Assembly (NCBI GenBank): GCA_907164885.2 | Contig: OU015490.1 | Location: 212,299,847-212,363,846 of the forward strand | Length of the DNA: 64,000 nt | Reading direction: 5' to 3' | From: Dolomedes plantarius | Taxonomy: Eukaryota > Arthropoda > Arachnida > Araneae > Dolomedidae | In this document: positions 1-10,983 of the stretch, in pieces | Numbering within the stretch: position 1 is the stretch's first letter | Layout of the letters: each line of letters begins with the position of its first letter | Made by a program: the position numbers and the translations under genes | Notes under the pieces: generated by a model | Seen by the model: the letters and a program-made list of their open reading frames with translations, nothing else | What the model was told of the DNA's origin: nothing | Database searches by the model: none

Positions 1-822
1 GCTAGATACTAGCTCTATGTGCACCGCCTTGGTAGCCATGTATACAGACATGCAAATATACGATTTGAAAGTGCTTGCTTTCCCCTGGTGTTGGCACTTA
101 GTGTTAACTGGACCAGCGAAGTCCACACCGATCTTCTCGAATGGTCTGGAGGGTGTGATTCTCGAAAGTGGCAACTCGCCCATCCTTTGGTAATTGGGTT
201 GTGCTGATGACCGAAAGCACCTTATGTACTGTCTCACTTCTTTCTTCACGGCAAATCGTCCATCAGGAATCCAATACCTTTGTCTAATTAAGGATAAAAC
301 TAACTCTGGTCCAGCATGAAGACTATTTTGGTGAAAATGTCTGATGATGGCTGTCGTTACAGGATGGTTTTTGGGAATGATCATCGGGAATTTATGATCA
401 AAGGCTAGAGTCTGATGCTTATTTAGACGTCCTCCAATTCGGGGGATCCCTTCTTTGTCTAGGTAAACATTCAAAGATCTAAGTTTACACGATGTGGCTA
501 TACCTTTATGTTGAGTGAGAAGTTTGAATTCATCCGCAAATTCTGATCTTTGCTTCATCTTGATAACGCTCTTCTTTGCACTTTCCAGTTCCAGCGCTTG
601 CAATGGACCTCTGGATTTAGATGCCGATTGTGTATTTTTAATGAAGCGGAAGGTCCATGCAAAAACACGAACTAATCTGGAATATGAGGAAAACCTTCGC
701 AGGAAATCAGAGTTATCATCAAGCTAAGTCACATAAGACTGGCTTAGCTCATCACATTCATTGAACTGAACAGCTGTTTGTGTTTTATCTGGAATAAATT
801 GAATTCTATGTGACTCCTGAAG
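1..822 (-). pseudogene. BEL/Pao pol, RNase H tail and integrase region (cut by window edge)
   Basis: Continues the pol frame of the next entry without a frameshift, but through two in-frame TAG stops (the one closing the 823 frame and one at about 724-726). Read on the minus strand it gives the spacer after RNase H, the integrase zinc-binding region (HKFPMIIPKNH, then HAGPELVLSLIRQRYWIP) and the start of the integrase core (IGVDFAGPV, holding the first catalytic Asp; then TKAVHIELVSS at the window edge). Integrases of this kind insert the reverse-transcribed copy. Where a C-x2-C zinc pair is expected the sequence reads YIRC, so the first cysteine appears replaced by tyrosine. The rest of the core and the 3' LTR lie outside the window. 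BEL/Pao assignment is from overall domain order; I am fairly sure. Confidence 0.85.
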
Positions 823-2859
823 CTAGACTGGCCCGTTCAACCAGTCAGAATTGGCCTTGAGTTGCTCCGGAAACATTCCACGAGTGGCGCAATCCGCCGG
901 ATTAGCCTTGCCAGGAATATGATGCCATGATTCCTTTGATGTTAAAGAGTGAATTTTAGCGACTCGATTTTGCACGAATTGATTACCCTTTACAGGGGGA
1001 TTGGCAATCCAACTCAACGTTATAGTTGAATCTGACCAGAGAAAAATCTTATTAATTCGACAAGTAAGCGATATTTTGATGGCATTAACTAATTCAGACA
1101 ATAGAAGAGCGCCGGATAACTTAAGCCTAGGGAGAGTAACGGGTTGGGCAGGTGCAACTCTGGTTTTAGCTGCAACCAAAGAAACTTGAATCGTGTCTGA
1201 GATTGTCAGCATATAGACAACGGCAGAATATGCTTTAGACGATGCGTCACAAAATCCACGTAATTCTATCTCAATCGCTATATAGAGGAAGATGTGTCTA
1301 GGAACTTGCATCTCTTGGAAATTTTTCATTTCCGAATTGAATTTATTCCAGACATCTAGAATGGATGTGGGAACTGGATCATCCCACAAAAGTTTTGATT
1401 TCCATAAGTCCTGCAAGAGAATTTTAAATAGAACTGTAGCAGGTGATACCAGGCCTAGAGGATCAAATGTTAGCGCAATAACTGATAATAATTGTCGTTT
1501 AGTTGATATTTTATCGTTGTCAACAGATTTGACTTGAAGAGAGTAGGCTTGAAGATTCCAATATAGTCCCAATATCTTTTGGGGTGATTCACCATCGAAC
1601 GAATGCATTAAAGTGCTGGCCTTTAACGCATCTGGCAAATCCGAAATTACTTCAGGATCATTAGAACACCACTTTCTAAGTGTAAAACCGCCTGCATTCA
1701 ATCGTTCTTGCATTTCCTTGATAACAGCTTTCGCTGAATCGACTGAAACTGCTCCGGCCAGGAGATCGTCAACATAGAAATGTTCAAGTGCAATTTCGGA
1801 TGCACGGGGAAAGTTCATATATTGGTCTTGGCATAATTGTTGTAGTGTACGAAGTGCAAGAAAAGGGGCACAAGCTGTGCCATATGTCACTGTATTAAGT
1901 TTGTAGGTTAAAAGAGAATCAGATGAATTTTTTCTCCCCAAAATTCGTTGATACCGCAAGTCTTCATCTGCGACTAAAATTTGACGATACACCTTAGCTA
2001 TATCGGCTGAAAAAGAGACTGGATAGGATCGGAATTTGATTAAATTTGCGAAGATGTCTGTTTGTAATTTAGGTCCCTTCATCAAGATATCATTTAAAGA
2101 CCTTCCATTAAAGGTTTTTGCTGAGGCATCGAATACCACACGCAGCTTTGTCGTGATTCTGCCTTCATTGGTCACGGCATGATGCGGCAAGTAGAATTTC
2201 GGGACCAAATTATCTTCTTCAGGAGCGATAGGCGTCATATGTCCCAAACTCTCGCATTCGTTCATGAATTCTACATATTGTGCTTTCAAGTGAGAGTCCC
2301 TATTCAGTTTTTGTTCTAACGACATGAATCTTTTCAACGCTTTAGATTTACTCTGTCCTAAATCATGACTTTCCTTTAAAGGGAGCTTGACTGTATATCT
2401 GCCGGTTAAGTCTCTGGACACATTCTCGCGGAAGAGTTTTTCACATTGCTCTTCTTTTAAGTTATCAGGTTGTGGCTTTGGAATCGATTCAAGCTGCCAG
2501 AAATTTTGAAGAATATTATCAAGACTTGTGTTTGTGTGGCACACTAAAGAAGAATGGCACTTTATAGGAACATGCACTCGTCCACTCAAAAGATAACTAA
2601 GTTTGGTTGGAACAGCTGCCGGTGAGCCGGGCCCTCCAAGAATTGGAGACCCATTAATGAGTGCTGGGAATAAGTCCGCTCCCAATAAAATGTCCACTGG
2701 CTTTTCCACGTAGAATTCAGGGTCAGTTAATACAAGATTTTTTATATGTGGCCAGTCATGCTCTGCCAGATTGAAGCTTGGAAGAGGGGAAGTAACTTTG
2801 TTAACAACGAGAGCCTCAACCGAAAAGCACTCCGGAGAAAAGTGTGGGGAAAATTGAAA
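823..2859 (-). CDS. BEL/Pao pol: protease end, reverse transcriptase, RNase H
   Basis: Longest open frame of the first retrotransposon. The frame is open from 2859 (after a TAA at 2862-2860); the first ATG is at 2709 and gives 628 aa, but as part of a polyprotein the ATG is not meaningful. Order from the N-terminus: protease C-terminal part (KPVDILLGADLF), connecting region, RT beginning near LPHHAV and KLRVVFDASAKT, the RT active site FYVDDLLAG near residue 310, then the A17-like/RNase H part with GFCDASSKAYSAVVY, LPRLKLSGALL and LWSDSTITLSWI, and HIPGKANPADCATRG near the end. These are the usual BEL/Pao landmarks. It copies element RNA into DNA in cytoplasmic particles. The frame is intact over 679 codons, so this copy is much younger than the one at 6058-10983. 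Gag lies upstream (right) on the same strand. Confidence 0.9.
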   Translation of the reverse strand, partial: FQFSPHFSPECFSVEALVVNKVTSPLPSFNLAEHDWPHIKNLVLTDPEFYVEKPVDILLGADLFPALINGSPILGGPGSPAAVPTKLSYLLSGRVHVPIKCHSSLVCHTNTSLDNILQNFWQLESIPKPQPDNLKEEQCEKLFRENVSRDLTGRYTVKLPLKESHDLGQSKSKALKRFMSLEQKLNRDSHLKAQYVEFMNECESLGHMTPIAPEEDNLVPKFYLPHHAVTNEGRITTKLRVVFDASAKTFNGRSLNDILMKGPKLQTDIFANLIKFRSYPVSFSADIAKVYRQILVADEDLRYQRILGRKNSSDSLLTYKLNTVTYGTACAPFLALRTLQQLCQDQYMNFPRASEIALEHFYVDDLLAGAVSVDSAKAVIKEMQERLNAGGFTLRKWCSNDPEVISDLPDALKASTLMHSFDGESPQKILGLYWNLQAYSLQVKSVDNDKISTKRQLLSVIALTFDPLGLVSPATVLFKILLQDLWKSKLLWDDPVPTSILDVWNKFNSEMKNFQEMQVPRHIFLYIAIEIELRGFCDASSKAYSAVVYMLTISDTIQVSLVAAKTRVAPAQPVTLPRLKLSGALLLSELVNAIKISLTCRINKIFLWSDSTITLSWIANPPVKGNQFVQNRVAKIHSLTSKESWHHIPGKANPADCATRGMFPEQLKANSDWLNGPV

Positions 2860-3011
2860 TTATGTTACCTGTAGCGATGTTTCTGCTACAACCCCATTAA
2901 TGACAATTAAACGGTGAGTTGTACCGTGTAGCGATACCTATAAGCGATTAGCGCACTCTTTTGAAATAAGCGAATTTTGGCTAGCACAATCGATTAATGC
3001 TCTGAATTTAA
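2860..3011 (-). pseudogene. BEL/Pao aspartic protease, N-terminal part, broken
   Basis: Minus-strand reading gives FRALIDCASQNSLISKECA, which fits the active-site loop of a retroviral-type aspartic protease of the BEL/Pao kind (D followed by a small residue and S). The reading frame differs from that of the zinc-knuckle Gag to its right, so a frameshift lies near 2997, and stops follow at about 2941 (TAG) and 2862 (TAA). The rest of the protease continues in the RT frame. Protease would cleave the polyprotein; here it cannot be made in one piece. Confidence 0.65.
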
Positions 3012-3794
3012 AAACTTTCCCGTTTTCGATTTCCCGTTAATATGTGCGGTGGAAAGCAATACACTACTGATTTCTGTATTTGAATCGGTGTCAAACTGAA
3101 CACTGTTTGACACCGATTCGAAGGAATTGGCTTCGTGTTTTGTTTTACTATCAACAGTGTAAATATGCAAAAGAGTATGATGACATGCTGAGCAAACTTT
3201 GCAACTGATACTGATTTGGCACGAGTCGGTTTTATGATTCTCTCTCAAACAGTTTGCGCATAGTTTTTTAGTTTCGACAAGTTTCCACCTGTCTCCGACT
3301 TGCATTAGATTAAAATTTGGACATTTAAATAACTGATGTTTCTGACTACAGTTAATACAAGCATTGTTCGATTTTGCAACAAGCGCATTGTTTATGATTG
3401 GTTTTCGAATTGATCCAGTCTTATCCGCTGGTTTTGTATACAAGTTACTTTAATTTTCAAATTTACTATGCCTTGTTTCACTTAAACTCCTAGCTTCCTT
3501 TTCGATAAATGCCTTGAATGTATCAAGTGTAGGAACCGAATCACCGTCCAAAGAGATCTCCCATCGTTGTTTAATGGGCTCATCAAGTTTAGATAACATG
3601 AAATTTATTAATATTAGGTCACTCAACGAATTAGATTCTAAGCCTACTGTTTTCAAATTACGAACCGATTCATTACAAGTATCTAATAATTCAAGTAACG
3701 ATTTTGAATTATATGCTTTAGAAATTTTAACTGAAAAGATTTTATTTATTTGGCTTAATGCCAACTGTCGTTTGTTCTCAAATCTATTATGCAA
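2994..3794 (-). pseudogene. BEL/Pao Gag, middle part and zinc knuckles
   Basis: One minus-strand frame interrupted by a single TAA (3452-3450). The N-terminal half (HNRFENKRQLALSQINKIF, then SKLDEPIKQRWEISL) is typical of the DUF1759-type Gag of BEL/Pao elements. The C-terminal half has three cysteine/histidine clusters: CINCSQKHQLFKC, CANCLRENHKTDSC and CKVCSACHHTLLH, which are RNA-binding zinc knuckles. It ends with a short stretch leading into the protease, where a frameshift occurs. Gag forms the particle that packages element RNA. The nonsense codon and the two frameshifts at its borders show that the copy is dead as a polyprotein, though each block is well conserved. Confidence 0.85.
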
Positions 3795-4319
3795 TATTTC
3801 TCAACAGTGCAGCAAATTTTCCTTTCGTAATGAAAAACCCCTAATTAATTTTGATGCATTGCCCAGAACAGCAGATTGCAAATATTGTAACTTTTGAATA
3901 TCTGATAACTGTGTATTTTTCAAAATAGAATATTCGAATATCTCTTTGAACGATATCCATGTTTCTGAATCACCCAAAAAAGGAAGCAATTCGAATTTAG
4001 GTAACTTAACTAATGCAGGTTTAGAATCAGTGTGTATTTCGGTTTTGTTATTTACAATTTTACTTTCGAGTTCCACCGACATATTTAACAAAATATCCTG
4101 ATAGTTTATATAAGAATCAAAATTATCATCACTCTCACAATTAGATAAGTCCGAGAATGCGCTAATCAAACGTTCTTCAGGAGATTTTAGTTTCGCTTTC
4201 GAAACCGCAATTCGAGATTGATTATCATCTCCTATACCTTTAACCTGTTCACAAAAATGATCAATTTCTTTACACAATCGTTCGAAACATGCAAGATTTT
4301 TTTAATATTTTGGTGCCAT
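3795..4319 (-). pseudogene. BEL/Pao Gag, N-terminal part
   Basis: Minus-strand frame open from 4301 to 3801. An ATG at 4319-4317 lies in the same frame but is followed five codons later by TAA (4304-4302), so the natural start probably was this ATG and is now uncoupled. The segment ALVKLPKFELLPFLGD followed by W, F and KLQYLQSAVLG matches the DUF1759 signature (LPKxxLPxFxGD...W..F...F). A frameshift near 3795 separates it from the next Gag block. Role: particle formation with the rest of Gag. Confidence 0.8.
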
Positions 4320-4420
4320 AGTTACTGCTTAAAAGTTGTGAATGTTTAGAATATAAAAAGAAATTAAGAATATTACGAATAACAAGATTTCAGATTTAGA
4401 AATTTCAAATCCATAGGTCG

Positions 4421-4439
4421 CTCCGGGCTCGACGGACCA
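4421..4439 (-). other. Probable primer-binding site of the first BEL/Pao element
   Basis: On the minus strand the sequence reads TGGTCCGTCGAGCCCGGAG. It starts with TGG, as a site pairing to a tRNA 3' CCA end should, and sits 5 bases inside the proposed LTR end and about 100 bases before the Gag ATG. I did not identify the tRNA. Confidence 0.45.
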
Positions 4440-4444
4440 AAACA

Positions 4445-4984
<540 letters not shown>

Positions 4985-5707
4985 CTTACTGCATGAAATT
5001 GTTCTACACATGCGCACAGAAAAGTCAGAATATAATCAGAATGTAGTGTTTTATGTTTTAATACCAAATATATGCCGAAACAGATTGGCAGAGTATTATT
5101 TTAAACACTTTAAATATATACTTAAAGTAAATGTTAACAGCGAGAAATAGAAAAAAAGAAAAAAATCCTGAAACATAACATAAATATTTTTTCGCTACTC
5201 AACAAAACAATCTTAGTCCCTTAACGGTCTTTCTATATTTTTCATAATTCTCTTATACGGTTTTTTTTAAATTAATTCTCAGACGCTGAAAAAACAATGA
5301 ATTATTTTAAGAAGTAGCATTTTTATACAAAGTTAGCAAAAGTCCCGAGCTAATAGTTAAAGTTTCGAATTTTTTGATAAACAAGCAAATATCTGAAGCA
5401 TTTCTTTAAGAGGATTTCAAAAATCTTTCACTAAACATTCACAATTTTTCTTCTTTTGATAGACATAAAATAATCATTGAATGTATTGTAAGATATTAAA
5501 AGTAGTTTCATAACAATGTCGCTTGTGGAGAAGATTTGGGTTCATGTCTTAGACACTTAAAATAAAATATTTCAGCATTGCGATAGGGTTTTTAGGAATT
5601 TTTTGTATTAATTCAACTTTAATGTTAAATTTTGCCCGATATTTTTTGTACGAAAATCTAATTTCCATAAGTTTTTAATTTATACTTATAAAATACTTTA
5701 TTTATGT
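4985..5707. other. AT-rich sequence, nothing recognised
   Basis: No coding, RNA or repeat signal recognised on either strand. Confidence 0.6.
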
Positions 5708-6050
5708 GGTCTTGAGGTAGCCTAGTGTTCGCTCGTCGGCTTTTTGTGGTGAGGGTTCTCGGACCGAATCCCGAAAATCGCCCTCTAATACCTCCATGTC
5801 TTGTCCGGATATGGGCGCGTTATATCGGTAGACCGGAAATTCCCTCTATGAGGTCAAAGTGGGTTGGTGGAGGTACGATCCCCCTATAGTCAATCCTATG
5901 GGAGCTCGTTAAAACTTGTAGTGGCCCCTGGCTAAATCGCACTTCGATCCTTATGATGCTATTCTAAACCGGATCCGCACCCCTCAGCCCGCAAGCCTGT
6001 ATGGACCTGGTCTGGAATTACTTCTGGCTAGGGAGCATTAGAAACAACGA
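5708..6050 (+). mobile_element. tRNA-derived SINE-like element
   Basis: A GC-richer island in AT-rich surroundings. Near its left end GCCTAGTGTTCGC resembles an RNA polymerase III A box, and about 30-40 bases on GGACCGAATCCC resembles a B box. The remainder is a non-coding body. It ends next to the second BEL/Pao element. A SINE copies itself through polymerase III transcription and a partner LINE. I cannot rule out an old tRNA-like MITE. Confidence 0.5.
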
Positions 6051-6057
6051 CAAAAAC

Positions 6058-6175
6058 TGTTAGGGTCCCAACTTATGCGGGCTCAATTCATGTACGCCGC
6101 AACCTAAGTATAAAAAGGTGATATACCACACATTTTTACACTTAGGTTGATAATACATTTCTCGCAGTTAGTGGT
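6058..6175 (+). repeat. 5' LTR of the second BEL/Pao element (short)
   Basis: Starts TGTTAGGGTCCCAACTTATG and shares about 55 bases with the sequence at 10783 (TGTCAAGGCCCCAACTCATG), including ATGCGGGCTCAATTCAT and an (A)5GGTG stretch, so these are the two LTR starts. TATAAAAAGG at about 6109 could be the promoter. The common part is short: the middle of the 3' LTR is missing here, and homology seems to resume at TTGATAATA. Right border approximate. Confidence 0.7.
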
Positions 6176-6342
6176 GGCTCAAAGGAGCATAATTATTTGT
6201 CGAGCTGTTCTCACGAGAAAGGTTCTGAATTCACCCGGCTGAATTCAGATGTGGAGCGAAGTCATGGGGTGACAGTCATGGGGTTCACCCTGTGCAAAAT
6301 GCGTCATTCACCGCGACAGCATAAACGAAAGAAAAAAGAGCA

Positions 6343-6858
6343 ATGCTCACTACTGCTTTAGTCATTAGCAATCCAGTCATTAATGTATTTGTAACTTTGC
6401 GGGCATTACTCGACTGCGGTAGCGAAATAAGTTTAATACCTAATGTGTTAGCTGACAAATTAAGTTTAAAGAAGGAAAAAATAAATTTATCTGTGACAGG
6501 TATTACTGACAATTCAATGAATGTAGCGTTTCGCACTATTACTATTTTATTTAATGAGTCCCAGAGCTACTACAGAGAGTTGGAATTTTTTATTGTGTCA
6601 AAAGTAACTAATCTAATTCTAAAACAGTGCATCGATCTTTCAAATATAGAAATACTAGAAACGACAAATCTTGCTGATCCTCAATTTTATAAACCAGGTA
6701 GCATTCATGCGCTTCTCGGATCAGAAGTGTGTTTGGAATTATTGAGACCGGGAAGATTGCATATTTCAAATACGAACTTAATTCTCCGAAATTCTGTTTT
6801 TGGCTACTTGATAAGTGGAAGTGTTTCTAGTTCATGTTCTCAAGTTTCCATTCATTGA
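6343..6858 (+). pseudogene. BEL/Pao aspartic protease (second element)
   Basis: 171-codon frame. The active-site region reads LRALLDCGSEISLIPNVLADKL, which is the ALLDxGSxxSLI pattern of BEL/Pao proteases with Cys after the catalytic Asp. Further on, IDLSNIEILE and SIHALLGSEVCLELLRPG correspond to the second half of the domain, and NSVFGYLISG to the protease-RT junction. It stops at 6858 and the following sequence (EELKKFWEIEHF-like, from about 6889) continues the connecting region in another frame. Confidence 0.8.
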
Positions 6859-6888
6859 AGATTAGTGGGAGAGAAAGACAATTTAAAT

Positions 6889-8128
6889 GAGGAATTAAAA
6901 AAGTTCTGGGAAATCGAACATTTTAAGTATACCCATAAATTTAAAGGTGCTGACGAAATTGAAGTGAATGCTCACTTTTTGAACGATTTACTTTTTGAAA
7001 ACGTTTAAGACAGATGAGTCGGGTAAATTTGTAGTTCATATGCCCTTTAAAAAGGACCCTAGTCTGTTAGGATATTCTACGGTGATATCTGTAAACAGGT
7101 TACATTCGTTATGGAAGAGGCTAGAAACAAACCCGGAGCTTTTAGCATTATATCGGCAATTTATGAATGAGTATCGTTCCTTAGGCCATATGGAAGAAGT
7201 GACCGAATTCCAAGAGCCAGAGACTGTGTATTATCTGCCTCATCATGCCATATATCGTCCAGAAAAATCCACGGCTAAGTGCTTTCTTGTGTTCTATGCG
7301 TCGCAAGTTACGACCTCCGGTGAATCCTTGAATTCTATACAGTTGAATGGAGGAGTAATTCAAGACGATTTATTTTCCACTAGCCGGGCTTCGCCTAGCT
7401 ACGCTCAAGCCATCCGTGCAACATATTTATGTACTTCGGGCCTCACAAAAGAAAAAAAGGCCTATAAATGTGTTAAATTCAAGTCAATTTTCATTCCCGT
7501 CGCTGCCGACAGATAGCTGCACCACTGCACCATACTGGATATACATGATTTGATTTCTCAGAGGGATGGCTCTTCTGACGCTTCATTAGAATCCAAATAT
7601 CTCTAAATCTATTGAATTAACAGAATAAGTGTACGCAGAAAAAATTATCAGTTTTCGAAGCTCTTTCCAACTATGTAACATTTATGTTCTTTCATGAGAA
7701 AAAAAATACACAGATTCCTGTATTTGTCGGCCATTTTTTGGGGATCGGTCCCACCCGGTCGCGTTATGGTCACGTGATCTCGACAAACCCCTCCGTTACT
7801 TTATTAATATATATAATTTTCAGATTTGGAAAACATATGTGCAATTATCTCCGATGTAAAGATGATGTACCGAATGATTTGGATTGACGAATCTCAACGA
7901 GATCTACAAAGAATTATTTGGAAAGACGATAAGGAAGGTAAATTAAGAACCTATAAGCTGTGTATCGTCACCTATGGGACAACAAGTGCCCCATACTTGG
8001 CTCAGAGATGTTTAGAACAGATAAGTATTGAGGAAAAACAGCGATTCCCTCTTGCATGTCGAGTAGTACAGTCTGACATGTATATGGATGACATGTTAAG
8101 CGGTACTGCTGACGTGGAGACTGCTTAA
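6889..8128 (+). pseudogene. BEL/Pao reverse transcriptase, split by an insertion
   Basis: Two blocks. The first (about 6995-7377) has FVVHMPFKKD, YRQFMNEYRSLGHM, YYLPHHAIYRPEKST and GGVIQDDLFS; in the stretch where KLRVVF is usual it reads KCFLVFYASQ. The second (about 7829-8128) resumes with DVKMMYRMIWIDESQRDLQ and has the active site DMYMDDMLSG. Between them lie about 450 bases of foreign sequence (separate entry). A small frameshift also occurs right after the insertion, and the frame ends in a stop at 8128. The YMDD motif itself is intact. Confidence 0.85.
7378..7828 (-). mobile_element. Insertion inside the RT, with CTAG-type end
   Basis: Interrupts RT between QDDLFS and its continuation. 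Its left end reads ACTAGCCGGGCTTCGCC, like the ends at 35428 and 38205, which suggests a TA-tailed non-LTR or SINE-like element whose 3' end lies at the left (minus orientation). It has no coding potential that I recognise. The right border is near TTTTCAG at about 7823. Confidence 0.5.
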
Positions 8129-9556
8129 AGACTTGCGAAGGGAGTTGTGGATCGGAATATTCGCATCCTGTGGTGTGCAGTTGCATAAATGACAGAGCAA
8201 CTACCCGGAATTGACAGAAATCATAGAAAATCCAAACTACAAGTTTGACCAAACCAAGACCTTAGGTCTACACTGCGGAAGCTGCAATCTGATGAATTTT
8301 CGTATAGTTTCTGTAATAAAGATTCCCCATCAATCTCAAAAAGAGAAGTACTCTCCGTCATCGCGCGCATTTTTGATCCACTAGGTCTGATTGGACCGGT
8401 ACTAACTATAGCCAAGTTGTTTCTTCAGAGCTTGTGGAAGGTATCAGCTGACTGGGATGAAATATTATCTCCAGATGAAACTGCTGACTGGACAGAATTT
8501 AGTGCTGCGCTTTCTGGTATAAATGAAATTGGAATAAATCAATGTGTTATCCTGAAAAATGCAGTAAAGATGCAATTATTTGGATTTTCGGACGCATCTG
8601 AGAGCTATTATGGTGCAGATATTTTCCTAGGATACCAGACTGATTCGGCTGAAGTAAAATCAACTCTGCTGTACAGTAAAGGAAAAGTAGCACCAGTTAA
8701 AACTATATCCATTCCCCGCCTTGAACTGTGTGCGGCGGTATTATTAGTAAAACTGATGAATAAGGTGAAAAATGTATTAGGTCTTAGTCATGACAATACA
8801 TGGCTGTTTTCAGACAGCACTATTGTATAATCTTTTATTAAGAAATCCCCATCGGACCTAAATACATTTATAGCCATAAAAGTGACATTGATACATGAAC
8901 TATCAGAGGTCTCTCAATGGATACATGTTACATCTGCTGAAAATCCAGCAGATATAATATCTCGCGGGTATTTACCAGCTGTGTTACAAGAACATTCCTT
9001 GTGGTGGCATGGACCACCGTTTATCATCGAATGGCCGGAAAAAACTGAGTGTAATCCTAATGCTGACCGTGAACTTAAGCTCATAGACATGGAGCTGTTC
9101 AATAAAGAACTAAAGCACGGCCAAACTGCTGAAGTGACAGAAAATCTAAATTCTAGTGACTCTAAGTATATAATTTTTAATTCTGAAGTTTCTTTGTTTT
9201 TTGATGAACTGTTAAATTTGAGTAATAATTATGATAAGTTAATTATAATTTATAACTATATTCGCAGGTTCATCGCAAATTGTAAAAATAAAGAACGGCA
9301 AAGAAGACCACTTACCTATGTGGAGATTAAGACTGCTGAGACTTGTGTCTTAAAGAATGCTCAAAGGGTATTTATTGAAAAGAGATATGTTGTAAGTAAG
9401 CTAAATTGTCTAAATGTGTTTGCAGATAATCAAGAAGTTCTTCGTGTAGGTGGTAGATTGGAAAAAGCATCCTTGTCGTTCAAACATAAGCATCCAATTG
9501 TAATCCCCAAGGGACGATTAAGTGATGTAATTTTTCAAACTTTTCGTGTGAGATAG
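8129..9556 (+). pseudogene. BEL/Pao A17-like/RNase H region and integrase zinc region
   Basis: Blocks in at least three frames. 8129-8416 has several stops; 8417-8830 carries LFGFSDASESYYGADIF, IPRLELCAAVLLVKL and WLFSDSTIV, then a TAA replaces the codon after the motif; 8882-9556 carries WIHVTSAENPADIISRGYLP, WWHGPPFI, VLRVGGRLEKASLSFKHKHP and a stop after FQTFRVR. These correspond to RNase H and the start of the integrase zinc domain. The protein cannot be translated whole. Confidence 0.8.
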
Positions 9557-10644
9557 TTGCTTGTTGGTCCTAGGCCCTTCTTAATTCTGTAAGAGTTAAA
9601 TTTTGGCCCCTAGGTGGTAGAACCGCGGCCAGGAAATGTGTGCATTCGCGTGTGATATATTTTAAACATAAACCAAAATTAGCTTCTCAGTTAATGGGTA
9701 ATTTTCCCAGTGAAAGAGTAAACGCGACTTATGCATTTAAGCATAAAGGACTAAATCTTTGTAGTCATTTTTTTGTTAAATATAAGCATCAGAGGAAAGA
9801 CACGTTGAATAAGGTGTATATCTGTGTTTGCATATGTTTAGTAACTAGTGCCATTCATCTTGAACTTTTTTCAGACTTAACATCTGAAGCTTTAATCGCT
9901 ACCCTGAAACGTTTCATGGCTAGACGCGGAAGGCGTGCAAAGATTTTTTTGACAACACCACAAATTTCGTTGGCGCAAATTTAATTTTGAAAAAATTATA
10001 TAGGTTGCTAAACTTTTCTGAAGAAAGTCTTACCGCATATTTGGCAGCAGAGGGCATTGATTGGAAATTTATTCCCCCAAAGTCTCCACATTGGGGTCGA
10101 TTATGGGAAGCCGGTGTGAAATCCGTAAAAGTTCACTTGAAAAGAGTTGTAGGAAAATTACATTTTACCTACGAAGAGTTCGAAACCATTCTGATTCAAA
10201 TAGGGGGAATTTTAAATTCGCACCCCCTCACTCCATTATCTTGTGATTCGGACAACTTTGAAGCGTTGACAATAACTCATTTTCTGATCGGGCGTCCAAT
10301 CAACGCTCTCGTAGAGCCCCAGTTAATTTGTAAACCTGTTTCTAGGTTAAGTAAGTGGCAGCGAACCACTAAAATAATTCAAGAAGTCTAGAAGAGATGG
10401 AGTATCGACTTCCTCAATACTCTCCAGCAAAGGAGTAAATGGAGGACAATAAAAGATAATTTAAAGGTAGGACAAATTGTGCTAATGAAAGAAGACCATC
10501 TACCATGTTGTACATGGAGAATGGGTAAAATTACAGATGTTTTCCTTGGTAAGGATCAGAGTCCGTTTAGTTAATGTTAAAACTCAGTCAGGGACTTTTT
10601 AACGGCCAATTACAAAAATTGCTGTCTTACCTCTAGAGAAATGA
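9557..10644 (+). pseudogene. BEL/Pao integrase core and DUF5641-type C-terminus
   Basis: From 9600: FGPLGGRTAARKCVHS, then the core KHKGLNLCSHFFVKYKHQ and CLVTSAIHLELFSDLTSEAL, a frame break near 9984, then EGIDWKFIPPKSPHWGRLWEAGVKSVK and FLIGRPINALVEP, a TAG at about 10391, then WRTIKDNLKVGQIVLMKED and a last block ending in TGA at 10642-10644. In BEL/Pao integrases the first catalytic residue is the Asp of a G-L-D motif; here it is Asn (GLNLC). At the expected C-x2-C zinc pair it reads SRVIYF, so both cysteines look lost. The third catalytic residue region (HWGRLWEAGV) is conserved. Confidence 0.8.
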
Positions 10645-10782
10645 TATTGTGTATTATTATATACTTAATGTCATATAATTTGAATCAGTTGCCCTGTGAT
10701 TAACATGTATAATTAGATTAATAATGTGTATTAAAAAAATGCAAGTTGGAAGATCCTGTGGATTCTTCCAAGGCCGGCGGTA
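10645..10782 (+). other. 3' non-coding part and polypurine tract of the second BEL/Pao element
   Basis: Non-coding stretch after pol, ending with AAGGCCGGCGGTA directly before the LTR start, as expected for a plus-strand primer region. Confidence 0.5.
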
Positions 10783-10983
10783 TGTCAAGGCCCCAACTCA
10801 TGCGGGCTCAATTCATATACGCCTAAGTGTAAAAAGGTGTGGCTGTTAGCGTCCCCCCAAGCCGAATTGGACAAGAGACAAAGGGTTGTAGATGTGTGTG
10901 TGGTTCAATGGTGACCAGAGTGTTCGCTTAGCTCAGTGATGTGTTTGATAATAAATATTTCTTGTGTGCGAAACTCGTGCTAA
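10783..10983 (+). repeat. 3' LTR of the second BEL/Pao element
   Basis: Begins TGTCAAGGCCCCAACTCATG, related to the 5' LTR. AATAAA at 10950-10955 would serve as polyadenylation signal. The right end is not fixed: a TTATTAACA at about 11020 is possible. No clear target-site duplication found. Confidence 0.65.

Larger units (their letters stand above)
6058..10983 (+). mobile_element. BEL/Pao LTR retrotransposon, degenerate, no recognisable Gag
   Basis: Bounded by two related LTR starts. Between the 5' LTR and the protease only about 170 bases remain, where roughly 1.3 kb of Gag would be expected, so Gag has been deleted. Protease, RT, RNase H, integrase and the C-terminal DUF5641-type segment follow in normal order, split by stops, frameshifts and one insertion. 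AAGGCCGGCGGTA just before the 3' LTR fits a polypurine-tract region. The element cannot move by itself. Confidence 0.85.
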
